Positions 10,901 through 22,376 of a stretch of DNA of 64,000 nucleotides are shown here, in pieces. The DNA comes from Circinella umbellata. Lineage: Eukaryota > Mucoromycota > Mucoromycetes > Mucorales > Lichtheimiaceae. The notes beneath the pieces were generated by a model that did not search any database, was not told where the DNA came from, and was given only the letters and a program-made list of their open reading frames with translations. The stretch spans positions 62,001 to 126,000 of the forward strand of contig JAIWNF010000008.1 in NCBI GenBank assembly GCA_025093555.1, read 5' to 3'. The position numbers and the translations under genes are program-made. Numbering within the stretch: the first letter of the stretch is position 1; each line of letters starts with the position of its first letter.

Positions 10901-13900
10901 CTGAAAGCAAGACTTGGTCGCCTACTTCCAGTGTTAAATGCATTACTATCCCATAGTGATTTTAATCCGCATATAGATCCGGACAAAGAAACAGTTGTAC
11001 TTTTTCGTAATGCCTGGCTTCAATGTATATATTTTGAATTTACAACCGATTCTTTATGGGAAAAAGAATGGCGTGAGTCCATGATGGGTATTGCCAAAAA
11101 ATCACCTGCATTATTAATCGAATCGACTACAGATCATCTCGAAAGTGACCTAGAATATAATACGGTGCTTAGTGCGGGCGACATATCACCCTCCCTGGCA
11201 GTTAATGCTCGACAAACTTTACAGGGTGTGTTGTTAGGCAGTTTGTATGATATAAAATACATGTCATTTGCTCAAGTCATTTTCACGCTAAGCATTTATC
11301 ATGTGGAAACAATGCGTGGACAGTCTGGGGATTGTAGTTATATTTTACGATATTTTATGAGTGAAGCTATTATGACGAATACACATTTGGATCATTGTTT
11401 ACAAACTATTATGGAAAGGGTTGTAGATATCTTTATTCGAGACGCATTACAAAAGTCAGCAGTACAATTACTCGAAGATGAAATCTATTCGCAGATGCGT
11501 GAACTGTTGATATGCTGTTGTCATCGCCTTCAACGTGTCCATTTATTGGCACTCAAAATTACCACCAGAGTGATCAATACGTTTCCTCAGATATTTGCTA
11601 AAAATAGGCTAGTTACGTTATTACTTGAATTAGTACAATTGACATGGCTTAGCTGTGAAGCTGAATATCGAGATGAGGTAAACGAGGAAAGACGAGGTCT
11701 GAGGAAAGAAGAAAGAAAAGTAAACAAAGATTGACAAACAATTTCTTATTTGTTTTTGTTTTATTTTTTTTACCAGTATACACCTGTGTTTTACTTTACA
11801 TCAAAACGTGCGGGAGTAACGTTGGAATTGGGTGACTCTTACTCGTACCGTAAAGAACTTTGTACCAGTTTATACGATCATGCAAAAAAATGGTTACAAA
11901 TATCCATGGACCTTTCACCATTAGAGGTTACTAATTTACTTCAAGATTATTTGGCGGAATTTGATCAATTTGATTGTGGTATGCCTATTGATGCCATTCA
12001 TTTAGGACGATCGTTGGCACTAGATATTGGAAAAAATGCTGCAAAAAACCATTTAACAGTTGGTAAGCTGTTATTTTTATATAGAAGATAAACATTCTAT
12101 TACCATACATATAATTTAAAAGATTATAAAAGATTTCGTACCCAAGGTACCTAATGTAGAGCCAGATGATGCTTCTGATTTTGTATACGGGTTTACATCA
12201 AGACGATATTACACCGGTGAGATTAATGGTATGAGCTATATTGCGGCGCTGGATAGAAATCAAGGTTAGCATCTATTTATATTAAATTTGAGACACGATA
12301 AAATGGAACGGATACTCACATTTCTTATCAGATAAACTTCCTGGTACAGGTACACATAGTAATTGCAGCGAGGATCAAGAAATTTTTGGCACGAAAGTAC
12401 TGCAAGAAATGTTTGAGGACGTCAAGAATAATAAGATAGTTTCTGTCCGCCGATTGCATCAAACAATGCTTCGAACGGCTGCTGCTATTGTGTCTATAAA
12501 AATGGTGTGTACAAGAGCTTCTATTATACCTTTTACCATACCGTAGAACTATATAAAAAAACGATATTTATTCAATTTTGTTATATTGTGCAGATTCATC
12601 CTGATCTTATAAGCTACCTTGTTCGTATTCCAGCCCAGATATTTACAGCTGAATCAATTGATATTGCAACCAATGTTTGGAATTGGGTTTTGGTACAACG
12701 GCCGGATGTTGAAAAACGATTGATGGTCGAGATGTTAAACATGTGGCGCTGGTCGCACCGACATCGTAAAGGATTATTCTCCCCGCTATTAAGGTAAAGA
12801 TGTGAAAATGCTATAACATGTAGTTACAACTGGCATTGTCATTAGTCACACATAGGTATACCTTTTTTTGTTTACTTGACAGCTATAAGGATCCATTCGA
12901 CAGTATAATGACATATACACCTACAAAACCATCAGCACGTCAAGAGACTGAAAAAAAGGCAGCAGCACTTTTTGTTCCTCACATCACATGGATACTATTT
13001 TTACAAAGCCGTCTGAATTCAATATGTCATTATGACAAACATATTATGTGTCTCTTCGTACGTTTATTAGAAGAAACTTTTCGAAACACTCGATTGATGA
13101 GGTAACAACAATAACAACTTGAACCATATAAATAATTTTCTTTTTGGTTTGTAACTAACAACGTACGTGGATATGATTTATGTTAGTACACATTCTCTAT
13201 CTCGACAGCCAAGATTCTATTTAATCTTGCTTGGATTCCGAATACTTCAATCATATCGTATGGAGGCAGTAGCTGAACATAAATTTCGAACACTTGTTTA
13301 TGATTCTGCATTTTGTTGGTTTTCTCAATCTCCAAAGTAAGTAGTGCTTTAGAATGTTCTGGTTATTTTATCAATATTACTAAATAGCTTTGATAAATAG
13401 ATGGCATTATGGATCACGTAAAAGCTATATACTACAAGAATATAAACTTTTGAGCGATGTATACAATGCCGTATCTCGAGACATACCAAGGTTAGCACAT
13501 GTATTAACAAGCTCCCCGTTACGCGCCAACAACTTACAAATTGCAGCAGGACTTTACAAGTTTGTGGATGGTAACATACTGGCTAAAGGATACCTTAAAA
13601 AAGATTCAAAGATAGGTGGCTGCTATTGTGACTAATATATTTATATTTTAATCCATTAGATCAAACCAAAGATGATATCATCAAAAACCATATTTTGAAA
13701 AAGAAACTACTTCTTCTATTTCTTGAGAGTGAACTGTCAAGTCTATCTGTTTGGTGTAATCCACTTAATGACATTGGCCATGGTCATCCACCAACTTTTA
13801 TGGGCACAGTTGAAAAGTCTATGACTAATGATGTAAGCTAAGATATTATCATATTTTTTTTTTGCTATTCTCATACTTTTCTGCTGATAATAAACTGGCT

Positions 13901-16105
13901 TGGACTTGGTTAATCTTGATAATAATAATTAGGATTTATGGAAAAAGCTAATTCGGTTTGCATGGGTAATATCACCAGAACTGGCAATACAACTTAAGAG
14001 AAGATTTATGCAACCGGTTGTTTACAAGGAGTTGCATCAACTCATTGCGAACAATACGCTTGATGTGGTGGGTTTACCTGAAGCATTGGTTTTGCTACTG
14101 AGGGATGGTATTCAACCAGATGCAAGGCTTGATCTTAAGGTAAAAAAAATACATCTTCTCATTATAGTAAAGAGATAGGATATCTAAATTTATTTTTATT
14201 GTTCTTCCTATCAGCATTTACAGTATTGGGCACCCGTGTCCCCCATTACAGCAGCAAATTATTTTTTGCCTGCGTTCAAAGGGAATTCTAATATTCTACA
14301 ATATGCTATGCGATCACTCGAGTACTATCCTGTAGATTTGGTGTTTTTTTATGTTCCCCAAATTGTTCAAGCTCTTCGATATGATGAGTACGGTTATGTC
14401 GAAAAGTACATCATGGAAGCAGGACAAGAATCACAACTGTTTGCGCATCAGATTATATGGAATATGCAAGCAAATTATTACTTGGATGCTGATAAAGAAT
14501 GTGAAAAGGTAATATATACCACTTGAACAGTTACGATTAAATAATATACTAAGGCGTTTGATTATTATTTTTGTTTAGCCGGATCCAATAAAATCTACTC
14601 TAGAACGTATCGTTGAAAGATTAGTAGACTCTTTCACAGGAGAAGATCGAGAATTTTACGAACGGGAATTTACATTTTTCAATAAAGTTACCGCTATTTC
14701 GGGCTATCTAAAGGAGTATATAAAGCTGGGACAAAGCGAAAAGAAACCAAAACAAAAGGTAAAAAGAATAGATCTTTTTGATCTTTTTATTCATTTGTTC
14801 ATAACCTGTTGGTTACCAATAAGATAAGATTGAACTTTGTGCTATTATGTTCTATATAGGAAAGGCTGGATCAAGAAATGAGTAAAATTAAGGTGGAAAA
14901 AGGTGTTTATCTCCCTAGTAATCCGGATGGCGAAGTTGTGGATATCGAACGCAAATCTGGAAAACCGCTCCAAAGTCATGCCAAGGTATATAATACTCTG
15001 ATAATTGATTGCTAGTAATAATGTATAATATTAAGTTCTTTACTTATTGATTTTGTTTGTGGTGAACTATAAATATTCCAGGCACCATTCATGGCAACAT
15101 TCAAAATCAAAAAGAAAGAAAAAGAAATCCTTTTAAGCGCTATTTTCAAAGTGGGCGATGACTGCCGACAAGATGTACTTGCATTACAACTGATTGCGAT
15201 ATTTAAAAACATTTTTACCTCCATCGGTTTAGATTTGTATTTATTCCCATATCGTGTTGTAGCTACAGCACCAGGTCAGGGTGTTATTGATGTTATCAAA
15301 AATGCAATTTCTCGAGATCAATTGGGTCGAGAAAAAGTAAATAACATGTACGATTATTTTGTGGCAAAATATGGTGAGCCAGATACGGTTAGATTTCAAA
15401 AGGCTCGTACAAGCTTTGTACAGAGTCTTGCCGCTTATTCAGTACTTTCTTATTTGCTTCAATTTAAAGATAGACATAATGGTAACATTATGTTGGATGA
15501 AGAAGGTCATATCCTTCATATTGGTAAGTCAAATATATTACTATTTCTATTGTGGCTTTTGTTTTGAAAAAAAAAAGACATGTGCAAGATTTAAGAATTT
15601 TAAACTTATATAACTATTGTATGCAGATTTTGGATTTATATTTGATATCGCACCGGGCGGTATAACATTTGAAAGTTCTCCATTTAAGCTCACTACAGAA
15701 ATGATTCAGGTAGCAGAACAACATGATTTACTTTTATATATATTAAAAAGGAGCATGAGTTAACTAAAAAAAATTGATAATTTTGTGGGGTATAAAAAAA
15801 AGGTCATGGGAGGAGGTAGCGATGAACAAGCATTTAAACAATTTTCGGAACTGGTGGTCAAAGCGTATCTTGCAAGTAGACCTTTTGCTGATCAAATTTG
15901 TCAAACAGTTGCTCTTATGTTGGAATCTGGATTACCCTGTTTTAAAGGTGAAACTATTCGACGAATGAGAATACGTTTTCAATTAGATAAATCTGAGCGA
16001 GTAGCAGCCAACTTTATCATGATGAGAATAAGAGATTCATTTGAAAACCAACGTACAGTGATGTATGATTATTTTCAAAAACTTACCAATGGAATTCCAT
16101 ACTAG
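7958..16105 (+). CDS. STT4: phosphatidylinositol 4-kinase alpha (Stt4/PI4KA)
   Basis: Large plasma-membrane PI 4-kinase making PI4P. I count 25 exons; main ones: 8117-8300, 8398-8551, 8631-8792, 8872-9599, 9691-9845, 9908-10058, 10148-10348, 10416-10625, 10700-11677, 11777-12062, 12133-12264, 12332-12504, 12594-12793, 12883-13101, 13187-13336, 13401-13615, 13660-13832, 13933-14139, 14215-14508, 14579-14758, 14860-14985, 15082-15523, 15627-15709, 15803-16105. Together they code about 2036 aa (human 2102). The first two thirds are helical solenoid. The kinase region includes [47 protein letters not shown], the catalytic loop [25 protein letters not shown] as the DFG site, and the C-terminus LTNGIPY. 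The N-terminal exon is uncertain: ATGAT at 7958-7962 before gtaatt fits the phase. The donor at 9600 could instead be at 9640. Confidence 0.92.
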
Positions 16106-16653
16106 GATGTCTTTTATTAAATTGTTATATAAGGCCACACAAAGAATATTAAAAATAATAGTTTAGTTCAACTTTGATTATATTGTACACATAATAAACT
16201 ATAGTACGAAACAAACGTATCATGATACAATGGATGGTTGTTAAATAAAATTGTTTTATTAGCTCAATTAGTGTTACTCGTGCTTTGTGTAACCGTGAGC
16301 ACATGGCTTACCTTTTTGCGTATTTTGACAACGAACTGAGCAACCGACAATGGTAATATGGCAACAAAATTTTAGAAACTGAGATGACTTTCATGCCAAG
16401 TAAAAATTCGGGCCGATGCAAAATAAAGATAAAAACAGTACATACTTTGGCCGATTTTTTTAGCTTTACAACTGCCCCCATCTTCTCAGTCGTAATTGCC
16501 AACCAACAAGACCAAATCGACAGGTTTATAGTGTTTTATTTACAGCTTCTTCGTTTTTTCCTTCCTTTTTTTCTTCTTTTCTTTAGTTTGATTTTTTTTT
16601 TTTTTGTATTTTATCAGTTTTTTTTTTCTTTTGTTTGGCATACTACCACATTG
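16106..16653. other. intergenic and 5' leader
   Basis: Between the STT4 stop and the start of the coiled-coil gene. The region 16535-16640 is a long T-rich tract. It stays open in the frame of the downstream gene but reads as a Phe-rich string, so I treat it as 5' leader and not as protein. Confidence 0.5.
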
Positions 16654-18651
16654 ATGACTGATATAATCTCCTCTCGTGGACCACCACCAGCACCTCCACC
16701 TCATGCGCTCTCATTTGCAGAAGATTCGGCAACAGAATATTTCTCAGAAGTGGATACTGCACTTAATACCCCTACAAGTTGGACTACAGAGCACGTTCCA
16801 ACCCCACAACTTAATAGTCGATGGTCACTTTCATCTTCTTGGTCTTCAACTTTTTCACGACCTACGAGTATACATAATAATAATCACAATACAAATAAAC
16901 GCAACAGTGAATTTTTTATTCCTCGACGATCACTGAGCCCAAAAAACATGAATGATCGTGCGCATAACCGTACTAGTTTACCACCTAATTCTATCAGTAC
17001 TCCTGTTCCAACATCTGGAGGAGGTAAATTATTTAGTAAACTTGCTGCTTTTTCCCACATTAGTACTGCTAATAGTACTACTAATGATGTTATACAAGAG
17101 GAGGGACAACAAAACCGAAGAGGAAAAAGACAAAAACAACAATCATCACAGCCTCAAATAAATCATAATAACCAACATCACCACCATCACCACCATAATG
17201 ACCAGCATGATCATCATCACACTAGTAATTACAGTAATCACCATTACGATAATAATAGTAGTAGTAAAATTAATAGTAGTCAACAACAGCAGCACCAGCA
17301 CCAGCAGCAGCAGCAACAACAACAACAGCAATATCGAATGCATCCTCATGAAAGTATACGCGTTCAACGACTTTTGAGCATGGTATATCAATTTCAACAA
17401 ACATCACCGTCTTCGTCATCAAAAGCTAATAATAACAATCATTCATCTATAGAAGGACATAACGACGACCAAGCCTTTTCAGCTTTCTGCACGCAGCTGC
17501 AGACATATCTTGAATCATGGGCCGATCTGAAACAAGGCAAACGCCATGTGGTTCGGCAAACAAAAACGACAATTTTGCGTAACCAACGAACCTCTTCAAT
17601 ACGGTCAAAGCGGCAAAAACGTAATATCGCCGATCGTCCTTCCTATCGCCAAAATAATTACCAGCAAAAACAAAACAGTCAGCTATCCGATAGTGATAGT
17701 GATAGTGATGATAATTATGATAATGACGAGGATGATGAATTCGAATCGGCAAATATACAACAAAAATCAAATACTTCTCATGAAAAATTACTTTCCCGCA
17801 TTAATGACTTAGAAAAAGCATTAGAAACATCCAAGTATGATAAGAATCAGGTGGAACAGAAACTTAATGCAGTGCAAGACGAATTTCCAGTAGCTCGACA
17901 GCAGCCGGAAATCTCCTTACAAGAACAAGATTGTATTGATGATGCCCAGCGACCATTAATAAATGTTGATAATGTTGATGAACTACAAAAAAATGATATC
18001 ACATCTTCACCTAGCGACAATGATAATATTGAACAACGACGATTAGTTGAAGAAAACAATACTTTAAGAAAAGCAATTGAACAACAAGAACAATCGTATC
18101 AAGAAGTGTGTACTATGCTCACCCAAACACAGGCTACTATCACCGAGCTGGAACTCAAACTACAGACTGCCAATAATTCGCTAGCCGAAAAAGAACATAT
18201 TACATGCGATTGTGAACAAACCATCATTGCTGAGCGAAATATAAAAATACAGGACCTAGAAGCAACTTTACAGCAGTTGTTGGCAGAGCAACAAGGCTGG
18301 GAGCAACAAGCAGCCAAGAAATACTTTCATGAAAAAGAAACTTTCAAAGTTCAAATATCCCGTGAAGTCAGAGAATTGGCTGGTACACTGGCAGAACAAG
18401 AAAGTCAAATGGACGTATTAGAGAAACGACGACAGCAAGATGCACTAACAATTAATCGAATCGAAGCAAAAAAACGAGCTGCAGAACAAAAATGTCAAAA
18501 ACGACTTGATGATTGGGAAGCAGAAGAGAAAAAGTTACGAATGACGGTAGCAACCCTGGAGGCAAAAGTCGTCAAACTTGAACAAGATACATTAGTTTTG
18601 TATAGTAAAAATCTTAAATTAGCTCATCAATTGGGTCAATGGGCCCCTTAA
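16654..18651 (+). CDS. low-complexity and coiled-coil protein, 665 aa
   Basis: Single-exon gene. I chose the ATG at 16654 because the 90 codons upstream in frame are a poly-pyrimidine leader (strings of Phe). Order: a Pro/Ser/Thr-rich N-terminus (SSRGPPPAPPPHA), Asn/His/Gln homopolymer runs at residues about 170-230 (His runs from cac/cat codons, then a poly-Gln run near 17281-17330), and a basic Arg/Lys stretch. An acidic Ser-Asp tract follows (LSDSDSDSDDNYDNDEDDEF), then long heptad-like coiled coils from about residue 370 to the end (NTLRKAIEQQEQSYQEVCTM, LEAKVVKLEQDTLVLYSKNL). The C-terminus could be a cytoskeletal, polarity or vesicle-tether scaffold, but composition alone does not say which. 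No enzyme domain is seen. Confidence 0.78.
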   Translation: MTDIISSRGPPPAPPPHALSFAEDSATEYFSEVDTALNTPTSWTTEHVPTPQLNSRWSLSSSWSSTFSRPTSIHNNNHNTNKRNSEFFIPRRSLSPKNMNDRAHNRTSLPPNSISTPVPTSGGGKLFSKLAAFSHISTANSTTNDVIQEEGQQNRRGKRQKQQSSQPQINHNNQHHHHHHHNDQHDHHHTSNYSNHHYDNNSSSKINSSQQQQHQHQQQQQQQQQQYRMHPHESIRVQRLLSMVYQFQQTSPSSSSKANNNNHSSIEGHNDDQAFSAFCTQLQTYLESWADLKQGKRHVVRQTKTTILRNQRTSSIRSKRQKRNIADRPSYRQNNYQQKQNSQLSDSDSDSDDNYDNDEDDEFESANIQQKSNTSHEKLLSRINDLEKALETSKYDKNQVEQKLNAVQDEFPVARQQPEISLQEQDCIDDAQRPLINVDNVDELQKNDITSSPSDNDNIEQRRLVEENNTLRKAIEQQEQSYQEVCTMLTQTQATITELELKLQTANNSLAEKEHITCDCEQTIIAERNIKIQDLEATLQQLLAEQQGWEQQAAKKYFHEKETFKVQISREVRELAGTLAEQESQMDVLEKRRQQDALTINRIEAKKRAAEQKCQKRLDDWEAEEKKLRMTVATLEAKVVKLEQDTLVLYSKNLKLAHQLGQWAP

Positions 18652-20790
18652 ATTTTCTTTTTTTTCTGACCCTTTCCTTCTTCTCTTTAGAAAAAGGCAT
18701 TAGATAATTCTTTTTTTATTTCGTACTTGTTTTTTTAATTAACCATACACATTGTTGGTGTGTTTTATACCCTTTACCCTTATAATTTTATTGTTTTTTT
18801 TTAGTTCATGTATTTAATCATAATTACCAATAATTTCTAATAATTTCTAATAATAGTAATATATATTTATAATAAAAATAATAATAATAATAATTTAATA
18901 ACCTCTTCAAAGCGCTACTTATTAAATAGTCGTATTGGATAAGGTAGTAGTTTAGCCCGATGATAGTAATGCTATATATACATTTTATTATTTGCGCTGA
19001 ACCATATTAATTTTGCTTCATGTGAAAGAGAACTTTGCGTTGTCTAGTTATTTTGCGCCAACAATTTTACACTAAAATATATATGTCCATGCACTTAATA
19101 CTTTCTATTGCCTCACCAGGGAAGATGATTAACAATATTTCACCAACAATGCTCATAAATAAATTTCACACGAGCCATTCCAATAAAAAAAAATAGTCAA
19201 AATGAAGTTAATATTTTGACGCAAAAACAGGAACGCGAATTTATTCCCCTGATAACGCAAAATTCTTTTAGTTCAACGCATATATTTAAATGACATTTTA
19301 CGAATACATTAAGCAGCACGAATTCATATTTGACGAAGTACTGTCATTTTTGGCATTATTACCAAACATGGAGTAATTCTGAGTAGTATCTTTATATTCA
19401 ATGAATCGAGTATAAACCATATCAACAAAGTATAAAAAACCGACCATGTGTCTTTAAAAAGGATAAAACCAGATATCATTATTAGAAATAATCAAGATTA
19501 CAATAGGTATAAAGAATATAATAAGATACATATTTCAGATCTGTCAGGACGAAAAAAAATTATGGAGATTCGAGAACCTTTCTTTAAGAAAAAAACCATA
19601 ACAATCTGTTAACCAATTTTAGCAATTTACCCAGATAAATGTCAAGGAGCGTTCCTATCGTCATTAGTATTCTTATTACTATTCGGAGAAGGGATTAACT
19701 GAAAAGATATTTTTTTAAAAAGTTTCATGTGTGAAAAGTTGCCACTTCAAACATATGACTTAAAAGTTTTTTTTAAAAAAAAAATTTAAACGTATCTACC
19801 CTTTATTTATATCAACTTTTTTTATTAAATTCTTTATACTTTATAATTATATTATCTTATCTTTATCATATCTTCTTTCATAATTTATCACAATATCTCA
19901 TTGAATATCAATATTTATATCATCAATAAATTAATACTATACCAGAAGTCTTACCATAAATAATAACCAATGTAACGTATAAAATTTGGAAGCATTTTAT
20001 ACCAACAATTATTATTGCTATCATGTCACAAATAAGCGTTATACATAATTTTATTGGCTCACACAACGCCATATTACTGGCAGAGCAATACTTTATTTCG
20101 GGCATTGCTAACGGTATAAATAGCCCAAAATAATTTCGAATAATTTTTTTCTTCCGTTCTATCTTTACATTTGAATCTTTTAGTCTTTTAACAATCAAAT
20201 AATTAATCTGACAATAGGTTTCTTTGAGCGTAAAGTCTTTTTGACTCATTATAAAATTTCTGTGTTTGTGTATTCGGACGTAATATTCCTGAATATAAGA
20301 ATACCCACAACCCAAATTTCTATTACATTTCATACAGTTGTTTATTATTCAAATACAACTACATGGTGTGTTATTTCTTCTTTATTTTATATCTTTATAC
20401 AAAGTACTTCAATCACACATTGAACGGTCCACTAAGCTAACCTCTCTCAATAAGATGTATTCTTACCCGTAACATACATTCGATTTTACTTGGAACAAGG
20501 ACTCGGTTCCACTCAATATTAGGTTCATTTTCACCCAAAGTCGGATTTAAATCGAAGAGCTAGATAATAAAATGATTAATATAAAAAGGATAGTTTCTTT
20601 TTTTCAGACAAAATAACAACCCATTCACTCTCTTTCATTTTTACTGAAATAAATTGTTTTCCGACTATTCGATTAGTTGAATTTGCTGGTCACAAAAACC
20701 GCCTTTTATTTTAATTTTTATTTTGTTGAATAAGTTATTGATATAACTTTCCTTATTCCTTGAGAGTTTTTATCCGAACGGGACCTGACA
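18652..20790. other. gene-free AT-rich DNA left of LINE A
   Basis: Contains simple repeats (ATA/ATT runs at 18830-18900, and a tandem of aatttctaataa near 18828-18855). One minus-strand open frame (19923-20333, 136 codons) begins with ATG, but it has no recognisable family and lies in low-complexity DNA. No intron-rich gene could be assembled. This is the left part of the gene-poor block that runs to about 38.9 kb. Confidence 0.55.
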
Positions 20791-20804
20791 GTATCTAAAG
20801 AGTT
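20791..20804. repeat. target-site duplication of LINE A, left copy
   Basis: The 14-mer gtatctaaagagtt here is repeated without mismatch at 26109-26122, exactly bracketing LINE A. The bases beyond the 14-mer differ on both sides. Confidence 0.85.
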
Positions 20805-20986
20805 GGGACCTTTTTCCATTTTACAACACTTTTATTGAAAATTACCATATAAAGAAAGCAGATCAAACCCATCCGTAACCAAACATAAATATTCAATACC
20901 ACAAAAATATAAAAATAAAAAAAACAAAAACAACCAAAAACAACCCAAACAACATTAATTCTCCATTAAAACAACTGCAATTTAAC

Positions 20987-22252
20987 ATGGGGAAGCAATC
21001 CCAGTCTCTGCTGACAGCAGAGGAAGTTATCAAACTCAACAATGATTTCAAGAAACATCGCTTGTCTATTCCGTGTCCTACAGGAACGTGCAAAGCTACT
21101 AGCATGGCCCCCAATGGATTCGCACCGCACCAGCAACCAAAGCAACCGAGATTTAAATGTCGTACCTGCTCCAAAGGAAACGTTACCGCCACAACAATGC
21201 AAAAGATGATCACAAGAATAACATCGGGAGGCCAACAACAGCAATCACCGCCTGAAGATCTCGAAATGGAACAAGAAACTACTGAACATGATCCCTTCTC
21301 TCCACAATTTAGTGACAATACACTCAACTACATAATCAACGAACTCAATTCACAAAAAGAGCAAATACAACGTCACGAATCAGTCTTTGAAGAACTACGT
21401 CAAACCAAAGAGAAACTCGAAGAGGCCAACAGAAGAATCAATGAATTGGAACAAATTGAACAAAAATTACGCCAACAACTTGAAGAAAAAGAGCAACAAC
21501 GAGAACAACATAATACAAACTTCCCGCCTCTGCAACCAACCTTACAAGTAGAAAATAAACAAAATAGTCTAGCTAGCAATTGGGCACATCATATCCGTAG
21601 TAAGCACCCTAAACCTTCCCCAGAAACACAAAAAAAACGACTAGAAGCAGCAGCAAGAGTTTTCCAACGTCCTACAGAAACACATGGCTTCCAATATGTT
21701 TATCTACCATCTCGAGCACGTATACCGGTGGGTAAAATGAGAGGCACCCTTCGACGATTTGGAATCGATAACAGTCGAATCCTCGATATACAATACCCAG
21801 CTCGCCAAACCATAGGCCTTTTAATTCACAATGATTATGCTCCAATTTTATTCGAACAACTAGCAGAACATAACATCCACCCTGTTACCTTTGACCCGTC
21901 AGATCCAAAAAATATACACGACCAAAAATATGAAAATGAGCCCTTACTAAAAAGACAAGAAATCGCACATGAACTACAATGCACACGAGCCAAAAGAGCG
22001 ATCACATTCATTCGGCCTCCAATCAAATTTGCAGTAGCACGCGACTTTCATACCAAAGGATGGATCAGTGTGGATGATCTCAAAGCCATTTTAGCAACCA
22101 AATGGGTGCATCGGGATGAGCCTGAAGAGTTAGCAAAGAACTTCCACTCCGACAATGAAATTGATGATTTTATGGAAACTGAACACCAAACCAATGACAA
22201 GGGAAAGAACAAACGAACCTACTCGGAAAGGGGCACTTCGCCAACCATCTAA
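20987..22252 (+). CDS. LINE A ORF1 protein (nucleic-acid binding)
   Basis: 421 aa. Residues about 30-66 carry a four-Cys arrangement, CPTGTC and CRTC separated by a Gln/Pro-rich spacer, likely a zinc-binding module. Residues 110-180 form a coiled coil (EELRQTKEKLEEANRRINEL and following), as expected for ORF1 oligomerisation. The C-terminal part has FQYVYLPSRARIPVGKMRGT and LRRFGIDNSRILDIQYPARQ. The second of these parallels LINE B ORF1 (ISTLKIQQSRVLDIYFPAKG), showing a shared RNA-binding-like domain. ORF1 proteins package LINE RNA. The ATG has no upstream in-frame competitor inside the element. Confidence 0.9.
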   Translation: MGKQSQSLLTAEEVIKLNNDFKKHRLSIPCPTGTCKATSMAPNGFAPHQQPKQPRFKCRTCSKGNVTATTMQKMITRITSGGQQQQSPPEDLEMEQETTEHDPFSPQFSDNTLNYIINELNSQKEQIQRHESVFEELRQTKEKLEEANRRINELEQIEQKLRQQLEEKEQQREQHNTNFPPLQPTLQVENKQNSLASNWAHHIRSKHPKPSPETQKKRLEAAARVFQRPTETHGFQYVYLPSRARIPVGKMRGTLRRFGIDNSRILDIQYPARQTIGLLIHNDYAPILFEQLAEHNIHPVTFDPSDPKNIHDQKYENEPLLKRQEIAHELQCTRAKRAITFIRPPIKFAVARDFHTKGWISVDDLKAILATKWVHRDEPEELAKNFHSDNEIDDFMETEHQTNDKGKNKRTYSERGTSPTI

Positions 22253-22316
22253 TACCACCCCACATATTATATATATATATATATTAATCAACCAAAAAGA
22301 ACAAAGAAAACTCAAA

Positions 22317-22317
<1 letters not shown>

Positions 22318-22349
<32 letters not shown>
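22318..22349 (+). repeat. A32 homopolymer between LINE A ORFs
   Basis: A run of 32 A residues in the ORF1-ORF2 spacer, just after a TA dinucleotide run at 22267-22285 and 27 nt before the ORF2 ATG. It may influence ORF2 translation or mark an old internal poly(A) junction. Confidence 0.85.
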
Positions 22350-22350
<1 letters not shown>

Positions 22351-22376
22351 AAAGAAAATATAATTAATCAATCAAT

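Noticed and set aside
16384..16653. 90-codon N-terminal extension of the coiled-coil protein
   Set aside because: The extension encodes a long Phe-rich string from a poly-pyrimidine leader; the ATG at 16654 is followed by ordinary protein.
19923..20333. 136-codon minus-strand open frame
   Set aside because: It has an ATG and fair length, but Ile/Lys-rich composition typical of AT-rich DNA and no recognisable domain; an equally open stretch exists on the other strand.
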